64,000 nt of DNA, from the NCBI RefSeq assembly GCF_022682305.1, contig NZ_CP093528.1, positions 943,501 to 1,007,500 on the forward strand, read 5' to 3'. The position numbers were made by a program, and so were the translations under genes. A model generated the notes under the pieces. It did no database searches, had not been told where the DNA came from, and was given only the letters and a program-made list of their open reading frames with translations. Of this stretch, positions 44,394-52,884 are shown one piece after another (the first letter of the stretch is position 1; the number at the start of each line of letters is the position of its first letter). This DNA comes from Shinella zoogloeoides. GTDB taxonomy: Bacteria; Pseudomonadota; Alphaproteobacteria; Rhizobiales; Rhizobiaceae.

Positions 44394-44413
44394 ATAACAG
44401 TCGTGTCGGTTAT
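44394..44413. promoter_or_regulatory. Possible operator upstream of the rlmN/cfr-like gene
   Basis: ATAAC and GTTAT are separated by ten bases and lie in an AT-rich patch (TTTATAAC ... GGTTATTTATAAGG), 53 bp before the methyltransferase start. It could be the binding site of the adjacent TetR or part of the promoter. Confidence 0.35.
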
Positions 44414-44466
44414 TTATAAGGCGTGCGCCACGGTATCGCCGGGCACGGAAACCCGGAACGACTATC

Positions 44467-45540
44467 ATGCCTATACAAGAACCCAGCCCGTTGGGGGGCG
44501 AACGACAAAAAGCACTGCCTGCGCCAACCTTGGCGCTGAACCTCATGGCCGACGAGTTCGATGCGTTGAACGCGAGCAGCGGGCCGCAAATCGCTTATCG
44601 CGACCTGTTCTGCCCACACATGGACCTGCCGCGCGCCTTGCGGAACTGGTCAGAGGCTCGGGGCGTCCAGTTGCGGAGCCTTCGCAAAATCACGCATGAG
44701 CGCGGCGGTCGGTCGCAGAAGGTGCTTTTCGGCCTTCATGACGGTTATGCCGTTGAAAGCGTTCTGATCCGTCGTCACGACGGACACACCGCCTGTATTT
44801 CGTCACAGGTTGGATGTGCCTTCGCCTGCCAGTTCTGCGCTTCCGGCCAAGCCGGCCTCAAGCGCAACCTTTCGGCGGGCGAGATTGTCGAACAGGTCGT
44901 TCAACTCGGGCCGAAGGTCAACCGGATCGTGTTCATGGGCATCGGCGAGCCTTTGAACAACTACGAGCAGGTGATGAAGGCGATTCGTATCCTGCGCGAC
45001 CGGCGAGGGATGAATTTTCCCACCACGGGAATCACGCTTTCGACCATCGGCATACCGAAGGCTCTAGCGCAATTGCGAGAAGAGCATCTGGCGATCAATC
45101 TGACTATATCGCTGCATGCGACGACGCAGGAAGTTCGCGACCGTCTCATCCCCGGATCGCGTAAGCACGACATCAAGGAAGTCATCGCGCGCGCTTCGTC
45201 ATGGGCGGAACGGCACAACCGGATCGTCACCTTTGTCTATCTGGTCCTCCCCGGCATCAACGACACGCTTGCTGATGCGAAACGGCTTGCCGGTCTCATG
45301 AACAAGCGAAGGGCGCGTGTGAACCTTATGCGCTGGAATCCTGTCGATGGCATCGCGCTTGATCGAACCGGCGACCGCAGCCTCGGACTTTTCCGTGAAG
45401 TGCTGGATCGCGCCGGTGTGCCGGTCGTGGTGCGGGATACACAGGGGCGGGATATTTCGGCGGCATGCGGTCAGCTCTGGTTGCGCGATCTGCGCGGAAT
45501 CCCGGTCGAAAAACGCGGAGCCACAAAAAAGGCCGCCTAG
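44467..45540 (+). CDS. RlmN/Cfr family radical SAM 23S rRNA adenine-2503 methyltransferase
   Basis: This 357-residue enzyme has the radical SAM cluster C117-x3-C121-x2-C124 (GCAFACQFCASGQ) and the two family cysteines: Cys110 in TACISSQ and Cys334 in SAACGQLW. RlmN methylates A2503 at C2, Cfr at C8; Cfr gives resistance to phenicols, lincosamides, oxazolidinones, pleuromutilins and streptogramin A. Several segments recall Cfr rather than RlmN (CISSQ, LSTIGI, NLTISLH, LPGINDTLADA), while GEPLNNYE is RlmN-like. It lies among regulators and floR, so a resistance role is plausible. It could instead be a diverged RlmN paralogue. The N-terminal 90 residues are a poorly conserved accessory domain. 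Confidence 0.85.
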   Translation: MPIQEPSPLGGERQKALPAPTLALNLMADEFDALNASSGPQIAYRDLFCPHMDLPRALRNWSEARGVQLRSLRKITHERGGRSQKVLFGLHDGYAVESVLIRRHDGHTACISSQVGCAFACQFCASGQAGLKRNLSAGEIVEQVVQLGPKVNRIVFMGIGEPLNNYEQVMKAIRILRDRRGMNFPTTGITLSTIGIPKALAQLREEHLAINLTISLHATTQEVRDRLIPGSRKHDIKEVIARASSWAERHNRIVTFVYLVLPGINDTLADAKRLAGLMNKRRARVNLMRWNPVDGIALDRTGDRSLGLFREVLDRAGVPVVVRDTQGRDISAACGQLWLRDLRGIPVEKRGATKKAA

Positions 45541-45552
45541 CGGGAGCTTAGG

Positions 45553-46515
45553 ATGCGGCGTTCGAAAAGACATGCGAACGATGCCTTCCGATCAAGTGAA
45601 ACGCTGCTCGGGTCGCGCATACCTCTCTTGTCGCTGATCCAGACGCTTGCGGTCGCTGAATATCTCAACTTCCGCCACGCAGCGAACGCACTCGGGGTTG
45701 CACAATCCAGCGTCAGCGCCCGCGTGAAGGCGCTGGAAGAAGACCTTGGCATCCTCCTGTTCGAGCGTCGTGCGCGTGGCGTTCGGTTGACCGAAGCCGG
45801 ACGCCACTTCGTCGAGCGGATCGCAGCCGGCGTCGATCAACTCGACCATGCGGTGAAGACCGCAGGCATGGCGGCGACGGGGGAATGGGGCCGCCTGCGC
45901 ATCGGCGTCCATGCCTTGATTCCGCGCAGCTTCCTCGCCGATCTGATCGGGCAGTATCGGGAAAACCATCCCGGCATCGAGGTCGAAATCACCGAAGGCA
46001 CGGCCCGCGATGCGGTCATGCAGCTTCGTGCCGACCGGCTGGACGTGGCGTTCGTCGCTGGCACACCAGAGCTGCCCGACTGCCATACACGGCCGGTCTG
46101 GACTGAATCGCTGGTAGCGGTGCTACCGGATAGGCATCGTCTTGCCGGGCAGCCGGCAATCACTTGGGCCGATCTGGTCGGCGAAACCTTCCTTGTCCGC
46201 TATGGTGGCACTGGCCCGCAGGTTCATGACCATATCGTGCTGCGCCTTGCCGGGCGCTGGCCCGCGCCTTCGATACTGCGCTTCGACGTAGGACGTGGCA
46301 CGCTACTATCCATGGTCGGACAGGGATTCGGCATTACCATCGTCGGGGCAGCGACGGCACTGCTGCCGACTGCCGGCATCACCTTCCTGCCTTTCGCCGA
46401 TGAGCCAGAGCCGGTTGCCTTTACCGCCGTCTGGTCGCCGTTCAATCGAAGCGCCGCGCTCCGTGATCTGCTCTCTCTCGCAAAAGAAATGGGTCGGCTG
46501 ATCCGCGTCGACTGA
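45553..46515 (+). CDS. LysR family transcriptional regulator (copy 1)
   Basis: This 320-residue regulator has an N-terminal winged helix (LAVAEYLNFRHAANALGVAQSSVSARVKALEEDLGILLFERR) and a LysR substrate-binding domain from about residue 105. It lies 12 bp after the methyltransferase gene and may be co-transcribed. It is closely similar, throughout its length, to the second LysR gene at 48073-49056. The inducer is not known. Confidence 0.88.
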   Translation: MRRSKRHANDAFRSSETLLGSRIPLLSLIQTLAVAEYLNFRHAANALGVAQSSVSARVKALEEDLGILLFERRARGVRLTEAGRHFVERIAAGVDQLDHAVKTAGMAATGEWGRLRIGVHALIPRSFLADLIGQYRENHPGIEVEITEGTARDAVMQLRADRLDVAFVAGTPELPDCHTRPVWTESLVAVLPDRHRLAGQPAITWADLVGETFLVRYGGTGPQVHDHIVLRLAGRWPAPSILRFDVGRGTLLSMVGQGFGITIVGAATALLPTAGITFLPFADEPEPVAFTAVWSPFNRSAALRDLLSLAKEMGRLIRVD

Positions 46516-46694
46516 ACCTCTGCCCGTTCCAGCCAACCGCCAAAGCAAGGCATAGGGGTTTCATACGGCCAAGAATGACGGGAACGTCAACAGCGGGGGA
46601 TTGGGTGGCTACGAGCCAGCGATACGGCATTGCGAGGCAACAGCTGATCGTATAAGTGATAGCTAGTCAAATTTGTGATCGTGGAGTGGTCAGC

Positions 46695-46724
46695 ATGGGA
46701 AATCCAAAGTCAGCAGACAAGTAA
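46695..46724 (+). CDS. floR leader peptide (MGNPKSADK)
   Basis: A nine-codon frame starts at ATG 46695 and ends at TAA 46722-46724. The peptide resembles the cmlA leader MSTSKNADK, which stalls ribosomes in the presence of chloramphenicol. The match at K-x-A-D-K and the same length support a shared function. GGAGTGG lies upstream as a ribosome site. It precedes a hairpin and floR by 106 bp. Confidence 0.65.
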   Translation: MGNPKSADK

Positions 46725-46752
46725 GCCGCAACAGCAAAATTGTTGTTGCGGC
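46725..46752 (+). promoter_or_regulatory. Hairpin directly after the floR leader peptide
   Basis: GCCGCAACA pairs perfectly with TGTTGCGGC around a ten-base loop, starting at the base after the leader stop codon. In phenicol attenuators a ribosome stalled on the leader opens the first hairpin and frees the resistance gene's ribosome site. The further pairing that would hide floR's own ribosome site was not resolved by eye. Outside the leader and hairpin, 46516-46830 contains nothing else recognised. Confidence 0.5.
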
Positions 46753-46830
46753 GCTCTGTGAGACCAATCCCATGTGATTGCTGATGTGCAGACGCCGCCC
46801 GAGATTTCTTAATCGAGCGGTTGACTTATC

Positions 46831-48045
46831 ATGACCATCACACGCCCTGCATGGGCCTATACGCTGCCGGCAGCCCTACTGCTGATGGCTCCCTTCGACA
46901 TCCTCGCTTCACTGGCGATGGATATTTATCTCCCCGTCGTTCCAGCGATGCCCGGCATCCTGAACACGACGCCCGCCATGATCCAACTCACGTTGAGCCT
47001 CTATATTGTGATGCTCGGTGTGGGCCAGGTGATTTTTGGTCCGCTCTCAGACCGCATCGGGCGACGGCCAATTCTACTTGCGGGCGCAACGGCTTTCGTC
47101 ATTGCGTCTCTGGGAGCAGCTTGGTCTTCAACTGCACCAGCCTTTGTCGCTTTCCGTCTGCTTCAAGCAGTCGGCGCGTCGGCCATGCTGGTGGCGACGT
47201 TCGCGACGGTTCGCGACGTTTATGCCAGTCGTCCTGAGGGTGTCGTCATCTACGGCCTTTTCAGTTCGATGCTGGCGTTCGTACCTGCGCTCGGCCCTAT
47301 CGCCGGAGCGTTGATCGGCGAGTTCTTGGGATGGCAGGCGATATTCATTGCTTTGGCTATACTGGCGATGCTCGCACTCCTAAATGCGGGTTTCAGGTGG
47401 CACGAAACCCGCCCTCTGGATCAAGCGAAGACGCGCCGATCTGTTTTGCCGATCTTCGCGAGTCCGGCTTTTTGGGTTTACACCATCGGCTTTAGCGCCG
47501 GTATGGGCACCTTCTTCGTCTTCTTCTCGACGGCTCCCCGTGTGCTCATAGGCCAAGCGGAATATTCCGAGATCGGATTCAGCTTTGCCTTCGCCACTGT
47601 CGCGCTTGTAATGATCGTGACAACTCGTTTCGCGAAGTCCTTTGTCACCAGATGGGGCATCGCGGGATGCGTAGCGCGTGGAATGGCGTTGCTCGTTTTC
47701 GGGGCGGTCCTGTTGGGGATCGGCGAACTCTTCGGTTCGCCGTCATTCCTCACCTTCATCGTGCCGATGTGGGTCATGGCGGTCGCCATTGTCTTCACTG
47801 TGTCCGTTACCGCGAACGGCGCTTTGGCAGAGTTCGACGACATCGCAGGATCAGCGGTCGCGTTCTACTTCTGCGTTCAAAGCCTGATAGTCAGCATTGT
47901 CGGGACATTGGCGGTGACGCTGTTAAACGGTGACACAGCGTGGCCGGTGATCTGTTACGCCACGGCGATGGCAGTGCTGGTGTCGTTGGGGCTGGCGCTC
48001 CTTCGGCTCCGTGGGACTGCCACCGAGAAGTCGCCAGTCGTCTAA
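46831..48045 (+). CDS. floR: FloR chloramphenicol/florfenicol exporter (MFS)
   Basis: This 404-residue, 12-segment MFS pump of the DHA1 (Bcr/CmlA) family exports chloramphenicol and florfenicol. The sequence from MTITRPAWAYTLPAALLLMA to ATEKSPVV agrees with known FloR along its whole length, with scattered differences (for example MTITRP for MTTTRP). The conserved LSDRIGRRPILL loop is intact. Expression is probably inducible through the upstream leader. It is flanked by two related lysR genes; a lysR gene downstream is the usual floR context. Confidence 0.95.
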   Translation: MTITRPAWAYTLPAALLLMAPFDILASLAMDIYLPVVPAMPGILNTTPAMIQLTLSLYIVMLGVGQVIFGPLSDRIGRRPILLAGATAFVIASLGAAWSSTAPAFVAFRLLQAVGASAMLVATFATVRDVYASRPEGVVIYGLFSSMLAFVPALGPIAGALIGEFLGWQAIFIALAILAMLALLNAGFRWHETRPLDQAKTRRSVLPIFASPAFWVYTIGFSAGMGTFFVFFSTAPRVLIGQAEYSEIGFSFAFATVALVMIVTTRFAKSFVTRWGIAGCVARGMALLVFGAVLLGIGELFGSPSFLTFIVPMWVMAVAIVFTVSVTANGALAEFDDIAGSAVAFYFCVQSLIVSIVGTLAVTLLNGDTAWPVICYATAMAVLVSLGLALLRLRGTATEKSPVV

Positions 48046-48072
48046 CCGACGACTGGTGGCAGGCCCGCTCCG

Positions 48073-49056
48073 ATGCGGCGCACTAACCATCGAAACCTCG
48101 TGAATGGCGGTATCCTGTCTGGCAGGATACCGCTCATTTCCCTTGTTCAGTTCATCGCCGTCGCCGAGCATCTGAATTTTCGGCATGCGGCCAAGGCACT
48201 CGGCGTCAGCCAGTCGAGCGTCAGCGCGCGTGTGAAAGCGCTGGAGGATAACCTTGGTATCCTGCTGTTTGAGCGCCATGCGCGGGGCGTTCGGCTAACA
48301 GACGCAGGCAGGCACTTCATGGAGCGTGTCACGGCGGGTGTCGATCAACTCGATCACGCGGTGAAGACCGCCGGCATGACAGCTCAAGGAGAATGTGGCC
48401 GGCTTCGCATCGGCATCCATGCCTTGATCCCACGCAGCTTTCTCACGGAGCTGATCCGTCATTATCGGGAAGCCCATACCGGCATTGAGGTCGAGATAAC
48501 CGAAGGCACGGCCCGCGATGCGGTGATGCAGCTTCGTGCTGACCAGCTCGACGTGGCGTTCGTCGCGGGCAAGCCCGAGATGCCCGACTGCCATACCCGA
48601 CCGATCTGGACCGAACCGCTGGTGGTGGTGCTATCGGATGGGCATCGCCTCGCCGGGCAGTCCGCAATCACTTGGTCCGATCTGGTCGGCGAGACTTTCA
48701 TTGTTCGCTATGGTGGCACCGGCCCGCAGGTCCATGACCATATCGTGCTGCGCCTTGCCGGGCGTTGGCCCGCACCGTCGATCCTGCGCTTTGATGTGGG
48801 GCGCGGCACGCTGCTATCTATGGTCGGACAAGGCTTCGGCATCACTATCGTCGGCGAGGCCACGTCATTATTGCCGACGACCGGCATCGTCTTCCTGCCC
48901 TTCCTCGATGAACCGGAGCCGGTTGCCTTTACAGCCGTCTGGTCGCCGTTCAATCGCAGCTCCGCACTGAAAAATCTACTCAACCTCGCAGGCAAAATGA
49001 AGCGTGACGGCGATTCGCCCAATCGTTTCCTCGATGGCACTCGACCGGCACGATAA
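48073..49056 (+). CDS. LysR family transcriptional regulator (copy 2), floR-associated
   Basis: This 327-residue LysR protein (helix-turn-helix at AVAEHLNFRHAAKALGVSQSSVSARVKALEDNLGILLFERH) starts 27 bp after floR. It is closely similar to the gene at 45553-46515; the C-terminal thirds (HDHIVLRLAGRWPAPSILRF and beyond) are almost the same. A lysR gene right after floR is found in many floR regions of other bacteria. It ends 131 bp before traG. Confidence 0.9.
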   Translation: MRRTNHRNLVNGGILSGRIPLISLVQFIAVAEHLNFRHAAKALGVSQSSVSARVKALEDNLGILLFERHARGVRLTDAGRHFMERVTAGVDQLDHAVKTAGMTAQGECGRLRIGIHALIPRSFLTELIRHYREAHTGIEVEITEGTARDAVMQLRADQLDVAFVAGKPEMPDCHTRPIWTEPLVVVLSDGHRLAGQSAITWSDLVGETFIVRYGGTGPQVHDHIVLRLAGRWPAPSILRFDVGRGTLLSMVGQGFGITIVGEATSLLPTTGIVFLPFLDEPEPVAFTAVWSPFNRSSALKNLLNLAGKMKRDGDSPNRFLDGTRPAR

Positions 49057-49187
49057 CGGCAAAGGCGACCCGTCCTATTTGCCGCCGATAGTATCCGGCA
49101 GCCCTCCGGCATCCTCTTTCCTGTTGCCCGTCCCGATTTTGCCTACTCTCTGATCGGCTCCGTCTTTTTTTGCCGACTGGAGCCTGT

Positions 49188-51176
49188 ATGCGCGGAGGCC
49201 GAATCCTTTGGGGGCAGATTGGTGCCGTCTTCACCATCGTTCTGGTGATGGTGTGGGCAGCGACGCAATGGACGGCGTTCCGCCTCGGCTTCCAGCCGCA
49301 GCTTGGAGCACCATGGTTCGAGCTGGCGGGCCTGCCGGTCTATTATCCGCCCGCCTTCTTCTGGTGGTGGTTTTCGTTCGACGCCTACGCGCCCGCGATC
49401 TTCGTCGAGGGCGGCATCATCGCGGTATCGGGCGGCTTCCTCGCCATCGCCGCCGCCATCTTCATGTCGATCATCCGGGCGCGGGAGGCGCGCAACGTCG
49501 CCACCTACGGATCGGCGCGATGGGCTGAGGACCGGGAAATCCGTGCGGCCGGATTGCTCGGCCCCGATGGCGTCTTGCTCGGCCGATACGACCGGGACTA
49601 TCTGCGCCATGACGGTCCCGAGCATGTCCTATGCTTTGCCCCGACGCGTAGCGGCAAAGGCGTCGGGCTGGTGGTGCCGACGCTGCTGACATGGCCGGCA
49701 TCCGCCATCGTTCACGACATAAAAGGCGAGAACTGGACGCTGACAGCGGGCTTCCGCGCGAAGCATGGCCGCGTGCTGCTGTTCGATCCGACCAACGCCA
49801 GATCGTCGGCCTACAACCCGCTGCTGGAGGTCCGGCAAGGGGAATGGGAAGTCCGCGACGTGCAGAATATCGCGGATATTCTGGTCGATCCCGAAGGCAG
49901 TCTCGACAAGCGCAACCATTGGGAAAAGACCAGCCATAGCTTGCTGGTCGGCGCGATCCTGCATGTTCTCTATGCGGAGAAGGACAAGACCTTGGCGGGC
50001 GTCGCCAACTTCCTGTCCGATCCCCGCCGCCCGGTCGAGGCAACCTTGCGCGCGATGATGGACACGCCGCATCTCGGCGAAGCAGGCGCTCATCCCGTCA
50101 TCGCGTCGTCCGCCCGCGAACTGTTGAACAAATCCGAGAACGAGCGGTCGGGCGTGCTCTCCACCGCCATGTCGTTTCTCGGCCTCTACCGCGATCCCGT
50201 GGTGGCGCGGGTGACGGCGCGGTGCGACTGGCGCATTGCCGACCTGGTCGGCAGCCGCCAGCCCGTCACGCTCTATCTGGTCGTGCCGCCATCCGACATA
50301 AACCGCACCAAGCCGCTCATTCGCCTGATCCTCAACCAGATCGGCAGGCGGTTGACCGAGGAACTGACCACCTCCGGCAAGCGCCATCGGCTGCTGTTGA
50401 TGCTGGACGAGTTTCCGGCGCTCGGCCGGCTCGACTTCTTTGAATCGGCGCTCGCCTTCATGGCGGGGTATGGAATCAAAGGCTTCCTGATCGCGCAGAG
50501 CCTCAACCAGATCGAGCGCGCCTATGGCCCGAACAACGCGATCCTCGACAACTGCCATGTGCGCGTCAGCTTCGCCACGAACGACGAAAGGACGGCCAAG
50601 CGGGTGAGCGACGCACTCGGCACCGCGACCGAACTGCGCGACTCCACCAACTACGCCGGGCACAGATTGGCCCCGTGGCTTGGGCATCTCATGGTTTCAC
50701 GGCAGGAGACGGCCCGCCCGCTACTCACGCCGGGCGAAATCATGCAGCTTCCGCCCACCGACGAAATCGTGATGGTCGCGGGCACACCGCCGATCCGCGC
50801 GACCAAGGCCCGCTATTTCGAGGACGCGCGGTTGCAGGAACGCATCCTGACCCCGCCCGATCTGGTCGCCGCTCCGCTGGCGCCCAGTCCATCCGCCGAT
50901 GATTGGTCCGGCCGTGTGGTCGCGGCGGAAAGCCATTCCGCGACCGACGCCGCACACGGGGCCGAGGGCGATCCGGCCAATGCTGGCATCCGCCGCGAGC
51001 CGGAGCTGCCTGAGCATGAGGAAATCGTCGCCCCGCCGCCATCACCCGAACAGGAGTTCGAGTTTGTGGACGACGAGCCGGACGTTGACGCGGCCAAGGC
51101 CCGCGCCATGCGCCAACGTATGAGGATGGTCGCGCGGCAGGTCGCATTGAACCCCGATGACGGAATCGACCTTTGA
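49188..51176 (+). CDS. traG: TraG/VirD4 type IV coupling protein
   Basis: This 662-residue ATPase links the relaxosome to the mating channel. Two or three N-terminal membrane segments (about residues 12-100) precede the P-loop APTRSGKGVG (151-160). Walker B is LLMLDEFPALGR. The C-terminal part is charged and proline-rich. ATG 49188 follows TGGAG; a TTG at 49170 is less likely. It overlaps nothing and is followed by copG. Confidence 0.93.
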   Translation: MRGGRILWGQIGAVFTIVLVMVWAATQWTAFRLGFQPQLGAPWFELAGLPVYYPPAFFWWWFSFDAYAPAIFVEGGIIAVSGGFLAIAAAIFMSIIRAREARNVATYGSARWAEDREIRAAGLLGPDGVLLGRYDRDYLRHDGPEHVLCFAPTRSGKGVGLVVPTLLTWPASAIVHDIKGENWTLTAGFRAKHGRVLLFDPTNARSSAYNPLLEVRQGEWEVRDVQNIADILVDPEGSLDKRNHWEKTSHSLLVGAILHVLYAEKDKTLAGVANFLSDPRRPVEATLRAMMDTPHLGEAGAHPVIASSARELLNKSENERSGVLSTAMSFLGLYRDPVVARVTARCDWRIADLVGSRQPVTLYLVVPPSDINRTKPLIRLILNQIGRRLTEELTTSGKRHRLLLMLDEFPALGRLDFFESALAFMAGYGIKGFLIAQSLNQIERAYGPNNAILDNCHVRVSFATNDERTAKRVSDALGTATELRDSTNYAGHRLAPWLGHLMVSRQETARPLLTPGEIMQLPPTDEIVMVAGTPPIRATKARYFEDARLQERILTPPDLVAAPLAPSPSADDWSGRVVAAESHSATDAAHGAEGDPANAGIRREPELPEHEEIVAPPPSPEQEFEFVDDEPDVDAAKARAMRQRMRMVARQVALNPDDGIDL

Positions 51177-51186
51177 GGACACGACC

Positions 51187-51654
51187 ATGGCAACCAGAAC
51201 CCGCCTGAATCTCTATTTCGACCCCGCGCTCATTCCGCAGATCGAAGCGATGGCGCTGCGCCGCTCGGTGGCGCTGCGCCGTAATGTCTCAAAATCCGCC
51301 ATCGTGGAGGCGGCGGTCATATCTTACCTGTCCGGCGATGCCGACGACCAGCTTGAAGCCGCCATGTCGCGCCGCATGGACAAGCTCGGCCGCCAGATCG
51401 ACACGCTCGACCTGGATCTCGCCGTGCTTGGCGAGACGGTCGCGCAGTTCATCCTTTTCTGGATGACCATCACTCCACCACTAACGGGAGCTGCACAATC
51501 CGCTGCTCGCGCGAAAGGCGCGGAACGGTTCGAGGGCTTCATGCAGAACCTCGGCCGGCGTCTGGCGACGGGGGACAGGTTCCTCAAGGAGCTGTCGCGC
51601 GATATCGTTCCCGATCAGATCCCAACCGACTTTGATGAAACCGACAGGGATTAG
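51187..51654 (+). CDS. CopG-like ribbon-helix-helix protein of the transfer operon
   Basis: This 155-residue protein starts with a ribbon-helix-helix (MATRTRLNLYFDPALIPQIEAMALRR, SKSAIVEAAVISYL) and continues with a coiled helix (RRMDKLGRQIDTLDLDLAVLG) and a C-terminal helix pair. Such genes stand between traG and trbB in this ICE family. It may control the transfer genes or act at oriT. Here trbB is separated from it by 8.5 kb of integron. Confidence 0.85.
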   Translation: MATRTRLNLYFDPALIPQIEAMALRRSVALRRNVSKSAIVEAAVISYLSGDADDQLEAAMSRRMDKLGRQIDTLDLDLAVLGETVAQFILFWMTITPPLTGAAQSAARAKGAERFEGFMQNLGRRLATGDRFLKELSRDIVPDQIPTDFDETDRD

Positions 51655-51881
51655 TGTTGGGTTTCGACCCTACTGCTGTCGTTCATTGGCTTGATCGCAG
51701 CGCCCCAAACCGAGTATAGAATGGCAGAAAAAAATGTGCCGCAGATTTTGGGATTTTCGCGACGAAGGTGTGTATTTAAATTTGGAATACGGATTGCTTG
51801 AAGATTCTCGTGCATGGGTTCCCATCAGGAGCGGGGAATCCGGTGATTTCCTCTATCGCCGTCACGATGATCTGGCCTACG
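51655..51881. other. Residual sequence between copG and IS6100
   Basis: This 227-bp piece lies between the CopG gene and the left end of IS6100. A frame from 51734 (MCRRFWDFRDEGVYLNLEYGLLEDSRAWVPIRS) runs into IS6100 and looks like the start of a gene cut by it. No Tn402 IRt end lies here, although it would be expected in a complete In4-type element. It is probably what is left after an IS6100-mediated deletion. Confidence 0.5.
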
Positions 51882-52761
51882 GGCTCTGTTGCAAAGATTG
51901 GCGGCAGTCAGAGGTAGGCTGTCGCTCTGCGCCGATCAGGCGGCTGCTGCGAAATGGTGGTTGAGCATGCCCATGGCCTCCGTCAGCGCCGAGGGCCCAA
52001 TGCCAAAAGCTCTCTCCACAAGGCGCACCTCGCCCCTGATGCCGGGCTGCAGGCACCAGGGGCGAGCCTGTCCTTTGCGCAGGGCTCGCATGACTTCGAA
52101 TCCCTTGATCGTGGCATAGGCCGTGGGGATCGATTTGAAACCGCGCACCGGCTTGATCAGTATCTTGAGCTTTCCGTGATCGGCCTCGATCACGTTATTG
52201 AGATACTTCACCTGCCGGTGGGCCGTCTCCCGGTCCAGCTTTCCTTCGCGCTTCAATTCGGTGATCGCTGCACCATAGCTCGGCGCTTTGTCGGTATTGA
52301 GCGTGGCAGGCTTTTCCCAGTGCTTCAGGCCTCGCAGGGCCTTGCCCAGGAACCGCTTCGCTGCCTTGGCGCTGCGGGTCGGCGACAGGTAGAAATCGAT
52401 CGTGTCGCCCCGCTTGTCGACTGCCCGGTACAGGTAGGTCCACTTGCCCCGCACCTTGACGTAGGTTTCATCCAGGCGCCAGCTCGGATCAAAGCCACGC
52501 CGCCAGAACCAGCGCAGCCGCTTCTCCATCTCCGGGGCGTAGCACTGGACCCAGCGATAGATCGTCGTATGGTCGACCGAAATGCCGCGTTCCGCCAGCA
52601 TTTCCTCAAGGTCGCGATAGCTGATCGGATAGCGACAATACCAGCGCACCGCCCACAGGATCACATCACCCTGGAAATGGCGCCACTTGAAATCCGTCAT
52701 CGTTCCGTCCGTCCAATCTCCGCCAAGCATGCTCAAGCTTCACGATTTTTGCAACAGAGCC
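51882..52761 (-). mobile_element. IS6100 (IS6 family)
   Basis: 880 bp bounded by GGCTCTGTTGCAAA and its inverse TTTGCAACAGAGCC. It contains one transposase gene. The size and end sequences match IS6100. Direct repeats of the target were not seen, as expected after a rearrangement. Confidence 0.95.
51936..52700 (-). CDS. tnpA: IS6100 transposase
   Basis: This 254-residue DDE transposase starts at MTDFKWRHFQGD. The catalytic Asp is in WRLDETYVKVRG, with the later NTDKAPSYG and the Glu in NNVIEADHG. It forms cointegrates by replicative transposition, which explains deletions beside it. The start at 52700 matches the known gene; the frame upstream to 52736 lies before it. Confidence 0.95.
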   Translation of the reverse strand: MTDFKWRHFQGDVILWAVRWYCRYPISYRDLEEMLAERGISVDHTTIYRWVQCYAPEMEKRLRWFWRRGFDPSWRLDETYVKVRGKWTYLYRAVDKRGDTIDFYLSPTRSAKAAKRFLGKALRGLKHWEKPATLNTDKAPSYGAAITELKREGKLDRETAHRQVKYLNNVIEADHGKLKILIKPVRGFKSIPTAYATIKGFEVMRALRKGQARPWCLQPGIRGEVRLVERAFGIGPSALTEAMGMLNHHFAAAA

Positions 52762-52884
52762 CACACGAGTATTGAGCATAGTCGAGATTGGTGCAGATCA
52801 CTTCTGATATTGAACTGTCAGGAGCTGGCTGCACAACAGCCATTACGCCCAATCAACTGGTGCAGTCGTCTTCTGAAAATGACA
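52762..52884. mobile_element. Inverted fragment of the Tn402 IRt end
   Basis: This is 123 bp between IS6100 and the 3'-conserved segment. The 25-bp IRt repeat (TGTCATTTTCAGAAGACGAC and five more bases, read on the minus strand) is at 52860-52884. Its outer end points inward toward sul1, the inverted orientation typical of In4. The 123-bp length matches the known In4 fragment. Confidence 0.85.

Noticed and set aside
44467..49056. ISCR2 near floR
   Set aside because: No rolling-circle transposase (rcr2) frame or glmM fragment is present, although the floR-lysR order is often tied to ISCR2.
51882..52761. IS26 rather than IS6100
   Set aside because: The 880-bp length, the 254-residue MTDFKWRHF start and the end sequence fit IS6100; IS26 is 820 bp with a different transposase.
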